NCBI RefSeq assembly: GCF_036373705.1
Contig: NC_089863.1
Location: 32,386,227 to 32,450,226 of the forward strand
Direction: 5' to 3'
Source of the DNA: Amia ocellicauda
Lineage: Eukaryota; Chordata; Actinopteri; Amiiformes; Amiidae
DNA: 64,000 nt
A program made the position numbers and the translations under genes. The notes beneath the pieces are model-generated. The model searched no databases. It saw only the letters and a list, made by a program, of their open reading frames with translations, and had not been told where the DNA came from. Every line of letters begins with the position of its first letter. Position 1 is the stretch's first letter. Positions 34,601 through 46,316 of this stretch are shown piece by piece.

Positions 34601-37600
34601 CAAAGCCCTCCATAACCCTCAGTACAGACCAGCAAGCCAGGGCCGAGCTTGCGGTCTACCTGCAAGAGGTGGTTATTGAAGAGGAAGATGATCCTCTTGT
34701 GTGGTGGTTAGCCAATGAAAGACGGTTTTCACGGATGTCAAATATAGCACGACAATACAGCTGCATCTGTACCACAAGCACGCAATCGGAACGTGTCTTC
34801 AGTGTTACTTCAGTTAACATGTTGGTTTTCTTCTGAAAAAATGCATAGCCCAACTAAACACAGAAAATATTGTATTTTGGAGCAAGCTTTATTCAAAAGG
34901 TCTACATTTAGGATATTCCTGTGTTTTATTATTTTTTTTCCTTCATGTTTAGATTTTGATTTCGCCTATAGTGCATTTGTTATTTATTTAGGCTGTTTAT
35001 TTGTGTTTGAATTTTGATACATCTAAAAGGACAGGCATTGTAAGTCATTGTGTTTAGGCTAAACATAGCCTATGTTTATATTTGTTTTGTCTCATTGTTG
35101 TTATTAATTAAATAAAAAAAATAAAAAATAAAAACTTTGTACAACTCCCAGATTCATTATACAGTAATATTATATTAAAACATCTTAAAATAATGGCAAA
35201 TTAGATCACCTATACTTTCAGTTTCTGAAATCAGGGCATTACTAGATACAAATAGTGGGTGAAGTCAGTGTCAGCATCACAGCAGGCTTTGCGGAGTTAA
35301 CTGTTGCATGTTGTGATATAATGACGGCAGTAGGATAGCCTGCAACACCACGTGTAGTCATTAAGCTTATAGCCTATGTTTTATATGATTTATTTGTATA
35401 TTTTAATGAAATTACATGTTTTATATTTATTTATTTATGCAGGGTGAAAAAATCTGCATTTGTTTTCGTCAATAGAAAGCTGTTCTAAATACCATGCAGC
35501 TGCTATTTGTGGTATTAAACAGTGGACAGTGGTCTGTCGGGTTGATCACAGCTGTAGCGTCAACACATTGCTATAGCAACCGTCTCTGAACGAACCTCAA
35601 GAGTATCACCTGCACAGTTAAAAACTTTATGCTTCCTTCTTTAACATATTGAAACAATTTTTAAAAGTGATATGGGTAAAGCTTTTTCTATAAAATACAC
35701 TAATTGAAATGTGTAATTACGTTCATCAAGGAGCAAGTGCTGCGAGAATAAAGTGTTATTCTCAGTGTGAGTCCTTCATAGCCTATTAAAATGGAAAATA
35801 CATTTTGTTCCCTATTCTAGTCATCTTTTATTTTATAATCGTGCAGGACGCTTTTTAAGTATTGAACCTTTTAATAATATGATCGGATGTAAGGGTATCC
35901 ATATTAGAAGTTATTTAACTTCCACAAACAAAAAATCTGAAAGCCATCTGCACGCCCCCACCACCAGGATTATCGGCATTATCGTTGATTTGCGATATCA
36001 TCTGCTATCGGCACTACCTTGATGTGGACAATACTTTTACCTGCCCATGGACAACTAGCAATGGAAATTTAGCCTACAGCAGGGGTTTTCAAGCCGGTCC
36101 TGGAGTACCCCATGCCCTGAGGTTTTAATTGCTTAATTGAATCCTTAATTGACCTAACAAAGCAATTTACTATTAAATTAAGGGGGTACTCTGGAACCTG
36201 TCTGAAAACCCCTGGCCTACAGCTAAACTGGGTACAATGCATTGCATGACTTGTCATGAATGTTTTAATTGTACACTGTCCATTATATGTAGTACTAGAA
36301 CCATTACCTTTGTTTTGTGATTTTTCTAGATGTGTGTGTATTCCACTTAATATACCTGCTATAACGGAATTGTTCATAAATTCTGCTTATTTAAATTGGA
36401 TGTAGTTCCATTATTGGAAAATGAACATTGCAAAGCATGTTGATGTGTTTACCATGAGAAAAAACAATCTGGCTGGTAAAAAGTGGCTGGTGAATTTTGC
36501 TGGTTCATCAAAAAGTTAATTTCAGACCCTATAAGATTATATAATGATTTTCTGGATGTAACAGGCAATATACTATATCATGATACATTCAAATGTAATG
36601 TTGTCTGCTTTTGCTGCCACAGACTATGAGAGCATGGGGGAGAAACAAAACTTATGTTAGAGTGCCAATGTGTATTGACACTCAAGGGTCAAAAGTGCAA
36701 AAAATATGTATGCCCAAGTGGTAAGGTGATGTCTGCAGTAAAGGCACAAGCAACCAAAGTGTCCAGGATATTTGTGACAAAAATGCCGGAAGCACCAAGA
36801 GTAGAAGCAGCAGAATATCGTCCTGTCTGGTGAGGCACATGCTCTTGGTACACAAGCAGTGGTCATGACCACTAGCAAGACAGCTTACTAAAAATAGCAG
36901 CCCAGTGAAGTAACTCAACCTGTTAAATACTAGATTGAAACTTGCTACCTGACCCTCCAGTGAAGCTCGATCTAAAAGACAAAAGAGAGAGCAAAAACAA
37001 AAAATCTGAATCATGTGATTTTTTTCTTTCAAGAAACACACAAAATACAATCAATGTACAAACAATACAGTACTATTGTAACCCTATTGTTATTTTTTGG
37101 TTTGTTGAACCATTTTAATTTATGGAAATGTATAATGGATTCTCATGTAGTAATGGGCCACAACAGTAATCTGATAATTGAATGTGAATGTGGTGATGTA
37201 ATTTCTAATTTGATTTATTGGTTGGTTATTAGTTAATTAATTAATTTATTTATTTAAAACTGTGTATAAAAGGGAGGGGAAATTCTGGTTCTGTTTTTTT
37301 TTCTTCTACAGTATGAAATATCCCTTACACTAGATCAATTAGTTGTGCTGTTTGTTTTATTATGGAGTATGATCAATGTGGTTTTTCTAGTTATTTTAGT
37401 TTTTCTTATTGTTGTGGATATTTGGAAGCTGTTTTTTCCAAATCTGAATTCTGAAGGACTTCTGACCTTGTGAAATAAAAGCCTGATTGAAATTGTTTTC
37501 TAAACTTTGGATTGCAATTTTGTGGATTGTGGACTGCTGAAGAGCAATACTGTTCATTTAATTTACCCCTCATCTTTTGGAAACTTAAGCTGAAGACCAA

Positions 37601-40600
37601 GACATGCAGAATAAATATATTTTGTACCGGAACCCTAGGAAGGGACAAAAGCCAGTTTCCACTACAGTTGTAGTAGTAGGTAAAACAGTCACAGAATAAA
37701 GATTTTTTTCATACTCTACTAGCAGTAACTAGCTCTTAAGTCACAGACAACCGTTTCCCACAAAGCTGAAAAGTAAAGAGGAAATTACCTCAGTGGTGTT
37801 TGGAGAAGAAACTAGAGAATGGGGCATGCTTCTACATCACCCCACTGAAGGGCCAATCAGCAGCTTTGACATAGTTTCAGAACCTCCAACGTGTGACATA
37901 TTTCCCATACTTGATAAATGTTTCCCATACTTGACATTCGTTTTTCAAGCTTGATCTTACAACATTGTTTTTCTCTTTACATACTCTTTTCAGTGGCTAC
38001 TGCTCACATTGTAAATATATGACTAAATAAAAAAGTAGTAATAAAATTATATATATATATATATATGCACATCACTCAAAAAATTATATGGTTCAGAATA
38101 TCTGAACATTATACATATTACTTTAATGACAAAACATATTTTTTCAATAAAATAGACAAAATATAAAGAAAATATTGAAAAATATATTACCTTATTTAAC
38201 TTAAGGTTAAGAGGTAGAGGTATCTATTATGCAGATATCAATTATCCAATTACCCTCAGTATACACCGATCAGCCATAACATTATGACCACCTGCCTAAT
38301 ATTGTGTAGGTACCCTTTGTCACCAAAACAGCCCTGACCTGTCGAGGCATGGACTCCACTAGACCTCTGAAGGTGTGCTGTGGTATCTGGAACCAAGACG
38401 TTAGCAGCAGATCCTTTAAGTCCTGTAAGTTGCGAGGTGGGGCCTCCATGGATCGGACTTGTTTGTCCAGCACATCCCACAGATGCTCGATTGGATTGAG
38501 ATCTGGGGAATTTGGAGGCCAAGTCAACACCTTGAAGTCGTGATTCATCAGACCAGGCCACCTTCTTCCATTGCTCCGTGGTCCAGTTCTGATGCTCACG
38601 TGCCCATTGTAGGCGCTTTCAGCAGTGGACAGGGGTCAGCATGGGCACCCTGACTGGTCTGCGGCTACACAGCCCCATATGCAACAAACTGCGATGCACT
38701 GTGTGTTCTGACACCTTTCTATCAGAACCAGCATTCACTTTTTCAGCAATCTGAGCTACAGTAGCTCATCTGTTGGATCGGACCACACAGGCCAGCCTTC
38801 GCCCCACACGTGCATCAATGAGCCTTGGCCGTCCATGACCCTGTCGTCGTTTCACCACTTCTCCTTCCTTGGACCACTTTTGATAGGTACTGACCACTGC
38901 AGACCGGGAACACCCCACAAGAGCTGCAGTTTTGGAGATGCTCTGACCCAGTCGTCTAGCCATCACAATTTGGCCCTTGTCAAAGTCGCTCAGATCCTTA
39001 CGCTTGCCCATTTTTCCTGCTTCTAACACATGAATTTTGATGACAAAATGTTCACTTGCTGCCTAATATATCCCACCCACTGACAGGTGCCATGATAATG
39101 AGATTATCAGTGTTATTTACTTCACCTATCAGTGGTCATAATGTTATTGCTGATCGGTGTATACCCTAATGCTAGGCTCAAACTACACACATTTTTTAAT
39201 CTGAACCGATTTTGATAACGGAGGGCAGCTCAAACTTAACAACCGTCTTTTGCATTTTGATGCACACTAGATGACCATTTAAGAACAGGGGGTGAGAAAA
39301 AAGAACATGGGTAAAGACATGGCTGGGGAGATGAGGGCAATATGGCCTGTATACTCTGATGTGAGCAACAGTCATAGGCTATATCCATCCCATCATGATC
39401 ATCGCATTGTATATATCGATATTTTTCAAAGACTTGGGTCAATTACAGATACTAATTGGTATTTGTATTTGAAAATATGATTTTCTCTGTATTTCAGTAT
39501 TTTTGAATAACCTGCCCCAAAACAACTATCAGTATTTGAAGAATTTCAGTAAATACTTCTGAAAATCAAATACTTCTGTCATGTTTATTCTTCCTGGATT
39601 CAATCAATTCAAATCACATTGGCTGCTGCCCGTCTCCTTTGTAAATATTAAGTATTAATATGAAATATTGTTGGGATATTATCGTGCCCCAATGACCTAA
39701 AGTTTGAATTGGAGGACAAGTGATTGCATCACGGACCCTCTCACCAAGTTTATTGGTACCAGGCATGCACCCCAACCTAGCCATTTGTCATCACAATGTG
39801 AAAACAGTGAATCGTGGTTTACATATATACGTTATAGTGATGGAGTGTACATTCCCAAATGTGAATTTAGAGGCTCTAGGACCCTGGGGGTTGAGGAAGG
39901 TACGCTCCATCTTGGGTAAGGAGGCTGAAGTCAAGGTGGCCGTGTTGGTAGAGGTCTTAAGGGTACAATTGATTGTTGTGGGGTCGGCTTAATGGGATTA
40001 TTGGGGACACTTAGTCACACTCACTTAAAAGCACATGGGGAAGAAGGTGAAAAGAGAGAGGGGAGAACAAAAGGAAAAGAAAAAGGACTGATGGGATGGG
40101 AAAGAACAATTGTTGTTTACAGGTTAAACAGGCCTAGTTGTCCCTTGGATTTAGTTGATCCTAGTACAGTTGAGGACTTGAAGATGACATGATTTTGCCG
40201 TTTGTTTTGTTCGGGAACTTTAATAAACAATACAGCGTGAAAACCCTATACCTGTTTGTGTTTCTGGGGTTAGAAGAAACAATTGACAGGCTGGAAAAGC
40301 AAGACGTTACAGGTTTAGTCAGTACACGGAAGCACTTCCGTCACAATATATATATATGTAAACCAGAAACAAAGTTGTCAAAAAACCTACAGGACAAAGT
40401 TGTTTAAAGGAACAGATCAGGGAATTGGTATAAAGAAATATCAAAGACCTTGTTTAACATCCCTTGGAGCAGGACTGTTTCTCAACTTGAAGTTATAGGG
40501 GGGCTGATCATCTTCTGGTGTCAGCGTGGGGGGGGTCGCTGATGGGGTTTTCTCCGGTTTTGGGGTGGGAGGGGCGAGGTGATGCTGACAGGGTTTTCTC

Positions 40601-43600
40601 CGGTGTAACCGGGGATATGGGCTGATATGGGGGATATGGGCATATCCCATATGGGGGATATGGTTTGATTATTATATTTTTAGGGAGGCTGAGAGAAAAT
40701 ACAGGGGGGCTGAAGCCCCACTAAATAGGGTCTAGTGACGCCCCTGCCATGGATCATGGTTCAGATGATGCTTATTAAGAAGTGGAAGGTGTATCTTACC
40801 CAAGATCCAACATAAATCAAGCCGTCTCTCCAAACAGGATAACTGACCAAGTGGCCAATGGCAACTTTGCAAGAGCTACAGACTTTTATGGCTAAGACTG
40901 GTCAAACTATGTACATGTAAAGAATATGCCAAGCACTCCACAAATCTGGCTTGTATGGTAGGGTGACAAGAAGGAAGATATGCTTCAAGAAAGCCCAACT
41001 TAACACTCTAGAGATTCTGTAGTGATGTGGCAAAAAGGGCATCACCCAAAGACTACCATCCCTAGTGTGAAGCATGGTGGAGACAGCATCATGTTATGGG
41101 CATGTTTATCATCAGCAGGGACTGGGGTAATGACAATTAAAGTATAGAATGTCCTTGTGGAAGACCTGCTGCCCTATGCAAGAAAGCTGAAACTGGTACG
41201 GAAGTTCACCTTTCAGCATGACAAACGACCCGCAGCACACAGCCAAAGCTACACTGGAGTGGTAAATGTCCTTGAGTGGCTCAGTCAGAGCTCCGACCTC
41301 AATCAAATTGAAAATGTGTAGCATGACTTGCCACAACACACCCCCAAGGAACTTGACAGAGTTAACACACCACACAGCTGGTAGACTACAGCAGTGTAAA
41401 AGGGAAATGGAGATTAGGGGAGGAGTGGGAAGGTGCTACTCCATGACTGAAAATCCCTTCCGATAACGTGACACACCTGCAGGTGTAATTGTTATAGCCA
41501 CACCTGAATACACACTGCAGCCATACCTTACAGATTACTTACTTTGACTAGGTTGGGCAACTGGCTGGAAAGAAGACTTTTGAACTCGTTGCTCTTTAGC
41601 GTACTGCCATTATCACCTGCAGCAGCATGGAAATCTGTGACCAGAGTATTAATGGCCTTCTCCAGGTCTGAGTGCTGTTGAGAGAAGAGAAAATGTACCC
41701 AATATTAAATAGTTCGGTAAGGGCAAACCTGATTTTACTTGAATTTTACTTGAATCTCTGATTCAACTTAGATAAAATAAACCATTCAACTGATTTTATC
41801 AGAGATTCAAGTAAAATCAGGTTTGCAAATTAATAATAACACTATGTAACACAATTTTTGTTCCTGGGTAGTAAGTGTTATTTCCTTATTGCTTATGCCT
41901 CAAAAGTATAGAAAATGTCTATTATCCCACACAAACTTTGCTTTTGTGACCAGGACAGTGATATTTTGAAATGTAACCATTTCCAATGAGGAAACGGGCG
42001 ACTTTCTGTCTTTTCGTTCACATAAAGTCAGAAAAAAACTACATATGAATTCAAATTAACATGTATTTATACTAAAGTAATACAAAAATGACTACAAAAG
42101 ATTTAGAAGCGAGTAGTTTTTCGAGATTTACGATTATACTTTATTTATAAATATATGTGATATAAATATCAGTGTCCTGGTCACAAAAGCAAAGTTTGTG
42201 GGGGATAATAGACATTTTCTATCAGGAAATAACACTTACTACCCAGGAACAAAAAATAAATAAAAATGTGTTACGCTGTGTAATCATTATTTGGAATCAT
42301 TAATAGCACCAAAAAGGTGGGCTTGACTAAGTGGTACTGCTTTATACATTGTATAGATGAGGTTCTGGTCTGCAAAAATGAGGCAGTTCTAATCCCCCAC
42401 ATCTAACCTTTTAACCTAGATTTATTGACGACTTGAATATGCCACACATTAAGTTAATTTAAACTAGTAGAGCACACAGTTAACAATGAACTGGAATGTT
42501 TACTTTAAAATGTTTGAACTGTTTCATTATTGAATTCTTAAATATATTATTTATTTATTGTACAAAGCTCAATAAAGCTCAAAAAAGCTATACTTTTTCA
42601 CATGAAGATGTTCCCCCCGACGATGTCTTCTTCTCATGTACATATTTATGGTGAATCTCAAAACCAATGTAACAATAGACCATGATCCACTGTATATCTG
42701 ATTGCACGGCACCTCTGACACATAATTTGATGCTTAATTATACTGCTGCCAGCCAAGCAGTGCCAGTGTAATTTTATTCCCCATTCATTAAATAACATTC
42801 TTTCTGGATCTAACTGCCTACAAATATTGTGTGAGCAGATTCAATGGAATCCTTAATAATTTATGGGATTGGTGAGCTTTTGAGCAACCAAGTGAGCAAG
42901 TGGCCAACTCTGTCTTTGAAACCTTTTATCCTAAATCAACGGGTGTAGAGGGTGTCAGTATAGGTTCTGTTTGGGGGCTTTATTTTATATTTAAAAAAAA
43001 TCAAATTAAAGAATACATACATAAACTATAAAATCTTAAACAGACTGGTGAAAAACATGTACATGGGTACCATAGTAAATTATTTAATCAAATTTTAATG
43101 TATAGAACCATAAGAATATTCAGACACCAAACCAGACGTTTCCTTAAATCCAAAAGTCCCTTGCTTTTGGTTTGTATTTTGTTCCTAACAATACTAAAAG
43201 AATAGAAGTTTGGATTTAATAATTCTGTATAAGTAGCAATCCAACATTGCACTGTTGAATTTAGGTGCATTTCTGAAGTGTGGCATCTGGGAAAACAGGT
43301 TTTCATTCTTTAGCTACAGCAAAGTCTTGTTTTGAAACATCTAACTTTTTAAAATCTGATACTCATTGTACTCCTAAGGTATGAGTACTTCAACGTAAAT
43401 AATTGATTTTTAAAAGAACAGATAAACAAAAATCACGAAATCCAAAGCTAGAGCTCCAGCAAACCAGTCTCCTATACGAACCGTAAACCAATTCGAAACC
43501 CTCAGCAGTGCATCTGCTGACAAGGTGCTTATTATTAAAGTCTAGTTTGAAATATAACAATGTGTCACCAGCAACATCAGTAAAAGTTCGAGAGCCAGAG

Positions 43601-46316
43601 TTTCTGACATTGAGGTTAAATTAGTCCAACTGCCCAGCATTAAAATTTGTACGCCAAATATTCTCACTGACACTAATGATATAAGATATAGACAATCAGT
43701 GACTTTAAAAAGATACTTATTATCGCTAAGCAAAAAAAAAAAAGTTTACTATTTATTTATTTTGTTGTCTTTTTATCAATCTGTAAAGTGCTCTGTGGCT
43801 ACCCTGAAAAGGGCACTATACAAATAAAATATTGATTTATGAAATGTTGACAAAATGCCAGAAGGAGTTTTCCACAATTATCCTCATACACAGCTGTAGT
43901 AACTTCTATCCAAAATTACCTGTGCCTCTATTTGTTTCCATTTGAATACAATAAACCTTCTATGAGAGCTAGGGTATCACATAATACACACATTTAGACA
44001 GAAGGTAGACAGAATTATAGGATTTAAGCAAAGAGGTAAATTTAAATAACGATTGTAAATAGAGTAGAACAAATGTGATATTGCAGAATAAAGCCTGGAA
44101 TACAATCTTTATGTAAGAATAGCCTTTATAGAATTGTCAAAATACTACAGGCAAAAGCCAGTTTATCAATCAATCAATCTGTATTTATTTATTTATTTAT
44201 GACCAGCCAGGCCCCTATGCAATTCTATTAATTGCAATACCCTAACTCCAGCAGGTTTAATAGGTCTCTTTAAATCACACATATGCCAATAATTTGTAAA
44301 AGCTATTAAACTGAAGCCTATTCTACAGAGGCTGCTCTCCTTCCATGCCTTGTGTGACCCCTCTGGACATCTTAGATGACCAATTTCTCTCATTCTACTT
44401 TCCCTCCCCCCTCTTTCTACCCCACCCACCCCTATCTTCACTTTCTGGTGGAATCTCTTTCCACCCTTGCCTCCACTGCTCTCATTCTCTTACATCCTAT
44501 TGTGACTCCTTTTCCCATCCATCTGTCGACTGTTACGTCCACCTCTCTCCTCCCTCACTTTTATCCACTTCTTCTTCCGTATTTGCCTTCCCTTCCTCCT
44601 CCTTCTTCTAGCTCTGCAGATCATTGTTCTTCCTTTTTCTCCTCTAAAATCCAAAAACTGTTCTCCCTGGATAAGGGCATCTGCTAAGTAATAATGTTCA
44701 CAATCATAATAATGAACATCTTTATTAAAGACATCACCTACTGATCATTCGTGATACATATAGTAAAGTAAAGCTGCTGGATGAGCACTGTTGCAAGTAT
44801 GTAGTAATGGAGAACATAATTGAAAGTATCCATATAACACACAAACGCAATAAAAGGTGACGTCATGCAATCCAGGAACCTAGTCAGGTAGTAACAAGGA
44901 CAGTCATGTTTGCTTGCTGCACGAAGGCATTTACCTTTAGGGTGTATCAGCTACGGCAAAATCCAGTTAAGCAACTCTGAAATGAACGTTGGTAAAGTAA
45001 TTCTAATCACAACTTACTTTCTTACACTTACTCTGACAAATTCTCTGTAGAGTTTTTTTTTTTGTGTGTGAAATCATACAGGTAGAATGGATTAACAACT
45101 ATTGCAACACTTTCAACAACACCTTGCAAAATATTTGAAACAGTGCAGTCATAATAGAAAACGCCCAAATTCATCATAAATTCGCATTGTACTAAAGCAG
45201 TCCTATTGGAGGATCGCCATGAACTGATTACTACCTTCTTTCTATAACTGATTATTCAAACATGAATACTAAAACGGATAAAGAAATGCTATAAGCGTTC
45301 AGAACATAACAGAAAGCTAACGGCTAGCCTACAGTATACTGTAATGCAATGAAGAGACGGCTAAGAAATTACATTTTAGCATGATTACAGAAGTATTTTG
45401 TTTTGTTTTACTTCAAAGCACCGAACCCTCCTTCATTGCAAACCCGTAACACGGTGCTCCTCTCTAAGAGCGATCCTTGGCAAAACTGTAGAAACTAAAT
45501 TCTGCAGAACCCTTTGCTGGCACTCCGATTAACTTCCATTTGCTCATAGACAACGGCACGCTTTTTCCGACAAGTCAATCCTGACACGTATTACCAGAAA
45601 TAAAGAACCGATTGATTCAGCGAGCTAGTACTTCATATCTGAAACTGGCAGAAACCCGAGCGGTACCAGAAGAGGGGGGGGGGGGAGTTTTTATCAGACT
45701 CGTGTAACTACTAATGAATCTCACAAGGGCACCCTTTCAACTGCCAGCATTATAAGTACTAGTAGTCTTGCGTTTTCTTAGTCACTGAAGTCCGTTTCAC
45801 TTGATATATAATAGGCTACATAATATAGGGGTGTTTCCAGTTTTACATATTGACAAAGACAGTAAACACACATTGTTAAAGTTAATATATATAAGTGACA
45901 TAGTACAGAAAGGACTTTACAATGGGTAAATAATGCATACTTTAAATTGAATGTGTTTTGCGGGTTAAATAAGAGCAAGACAAAGAAGAAGCAATATAAC
46001 GTAACATTATTTGAATAAAACTGGAAAAGCTTGAAGATCTTTTTCATACGCTTAACGCCCTGTTTTCACAGGGTAGTTGAGATAACAATGTACAATAAAC
46101 ACCGCGTTAATATAATAATACATCGGAAAACCTATCCAGTCATGATAACCAGAAGTCTCCACAGAACAACTCGAATCTACATTTTCCCTCATAAGTTTAA
46201 ATGATTTAAAGCAGCGTATTCATAGTAAAATGCTATTATTCACATAGATAAACAGCATTTAGAAAATAAGGATTGCAGAATATAATAACGAATATTTCAC
46301 AAACCTTCACCGCCAT
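31482..46316 (-). CDS. S100 family protein, paralogue B (3 coding exons)
   Basis: Exons 46305-46316, 41543-41674 and 31482-31652, all joined in phase 0, give 104 residues. It has the same architecture as paralogue A: MAVK, then [16 protein letters not shown], the hinge, and EF2 with a degenerate loop. Differences noticed are Asp for Glu in exon 2, Gln for Arg in the TSRDKS segment, and a tail KCGCQLS, one residue longer than A, ending in CQLS. The reading frame and all splice signals are intact despite about 15 kb of intron filled with transposons, which argues that the gene is functional. S100 proteins act as dimers in cytosol or at membranes; the CaaX-like end would suit membrane attachment, but that is inference. 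Confidence 0.82.
31850..33125 (+). mobile_element. CR1-type LINE, internally deleted
   Basis: The plus strand runs through the linker (31876-32300; [20 protein letters not shown]), RT start ([50 protein letters not shown]) and then jumps at about 32806 to the C-terminal region ([40 protein letters not shown]). The YADD box lies in the lost part. It sits in intron 2 of S100 B and has no counterpart at the same place in A. Confidence 0.87.
33229..36021 (+). mobile_element. hAT transposon (ZBED-like), degenerate, with 8-bp target duplication
   Basis: ATGTGGAC flanks both sides (33221-33228, 36022-36029), an exact 8-bp duplication. The ends are weakly inverted (TAGAGTTGAGTGATA against CAAGGTAGTGCCGATA). 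The interior has broken hAT transposase pieces between 33885 and 34840. Length is 2.8 kb. Confidence 0.8.
33885..34836 (+). pseudogene. hAT (ZBED-type) transposase remnant
   Basis: Fragments in changing frames: [15 protein letters not shown] and [10 protein letters not shown] (start of the catalytic core, with Asp of TTDMW), then a loss of most of the core, then an acidic linker (34403-34615) and a hATC-like end ([35 protein letters not shown]). Several stops and a large deletion make it inactive. Confidence 0.8.
36080..36214. mobile_element. hAT-type MITE with perfect 8-bp target duplication
   Basis: Ends CAGGGGTTTTCAAGCC and, inverted, CAGGGGTTTTCAGACAGG. GCCTACAG occurs at 36072-36079 and 36215-36222. 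135 bp, non-coding. Confidence 0.92.
36223..38261. other. Unassigned stretch with a possible solo LTR
   Basis: A segment from about 37146 (TGTAGTAATGGG) to about 37669 (TTTCCACTACA) has LTR-like ends, a TATA-type box (GTATAAAAGG, 37264) and AATAAA (about 37480), but the flanks do not match as a target duplication. A TA tract is at 38045-38066. Nothing else was recognised. Confidence 0.3.
38264..39159 (-). mobile_element. Tc1 family A deletion derivative
   Basis: CACCGATCAGCCATAACATT and its inverse bound the element; TA flanks at 38262-38263 and 39160-39161. The minus strand encodes the HTH half (39029-38766; [20 protein letters not shown]), a stop at the SNR codons, then the C-terminal half. 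It has the same [17 protein letters not shown] deletion as the copies at 6496 and 47284. Confidence 0.92.
39162..40399. other. Unassigned stretch
   Basis: Mixed composition, with a purine-rich part at 40030-40090. No splice-bounded exon, terminus or domain was recognised. Confidence 0.3.
40400..41465 (+). mobile_element. Old Tc1-like relic (family E, copy B)
   Basis: Paralogous to 4590-5395: matching blocks are GGGAATTGGTATAAAGAAAT, the GAGCTACAGACTTTTATGGC block and GTGAAGCATGGTGGAGACAG. It is interrupted by a hAT-type insertion at 40472-40746. It is decayed beyond reading. Confidence 0.75.
40472..40746. mobile_element. hAT-type MITE inserted in the Tc1 relic
   Basis: The right end, read inverted, is CAGGGGCGTCACTAGACC, a well-known hAT terminus. 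The left end is eroded. Flanks TTGGAGCA and ATGGATCA agree at 6 of 8 bases. Copy A (about 4655) shows the uninterrupted sequence. An internal run of GGGGATATGG-type repeats lies near 40610-40665. Confidence 0.7.
41543..41674 (-). CDS. S100 paralogue B, exon 2
   Basis: 44 codons with acceptor CTCTCAACAG and donor GTAAGT. It encodes [16 protein letters not shown] to QLPNLVK. Most base differences from exon A are silent. Confidence 0.88.
41723..41826. mobile_element. Short foldback element
   Basis: Arms GCAAACCTGATTTTACTTGA... and ...TCAAGTAAAATCAGGTTTGC are exact over their outer 20 bases; the left arm has an internal direct duplication of TTTTACTTGAA. The loop is about 40 bp. Non-coding. Confidence 0.75.
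41840..42280. mobile_element. Non-autonomous element with long inverted repeats
   Basis: The left arm (GTTCCTGGGTAGTAAGTGTT near 41870, then AAACTTTGCTTTTGTGACCA near 41934) is matched in inverse by the right arm (TGGTCACAAAAGCAAAGTTT near 42179, then AACACTTACTACCCAGGAAC near 42231). The outer ends approximate CACTATGTAACACA. Arms exceed 100 bp. No coding sequence; the superfamily is not clear from the flanks. Confidence 0.8.
42290..43440. other. Unassigned intron 1 sequence of S100 B
   Basis: AT-rich with a TATTTATTTATT run near 42545. No feature recognised. Confidence 0.35.
43445..43850 (+). mobile_element. L2-like LINE ORF1 fragment joined to its 3' tail
   Basis: 43445-43735 matches the ORF1 region at 20650-20840 (the [13 protein letters not shown] remnant of the GDS block, then a [13 protein letters not shown] stretch). 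It is followed by the LINE tail CTGTAAAGTGCTCTGTGGCT ... CTATACAAATAAAATATTGA. ORF2 is entirely missing. Confidence 0.65.
43851..44345. other. Intron 1 of S100 B, paralogous to A
   Basis: Matches 5840-6013 and 6318-6480 of copy A without the CR1 fragment that A carries, so it documents the pre-insertion state. Confidence 0.65.
44350..44692 (+). mobile_element. L2-type LINE fragment
   Basis: The pyrimidine-rich strand encodes low-complexity Pro/Ser-rich sequence typical of the L2 linker ([18 protein letters not shown]) and then jumps to the L2 tail CTCCCTGGATAAGGGCATCT. The tail is shared with 9035-9062 in copy A. Confidence 0.7.
44693..46304. other. Intron 1 of S100 B, conserved with A
   Basis: Paralogous to 9063-10633, with small indels. 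A run of G near 45675-45688 is copy-specific. No exon found. Confidence 0.6.
46305..46316 (-). CDS. S100 paralogue B, exon 1 coding part
   Basis: MAVK followed by the donor GTTTGT, identical to paralogue A. Confidence 0.7.

Noticed and set aside
36657..37050. Two minus-strand frames, one hydrophobic
   Set aside because: No splice context, no paralogue and no recognisable family; the Leu/Phe-rich content follows from AT-rich sequence.
44345..44687. Overlapping plus-strand frames rich in Ser, Pro and Leu
   Set aside because: They come from pyrimidine-rich L2 linker sequence and end in the L2 tail.
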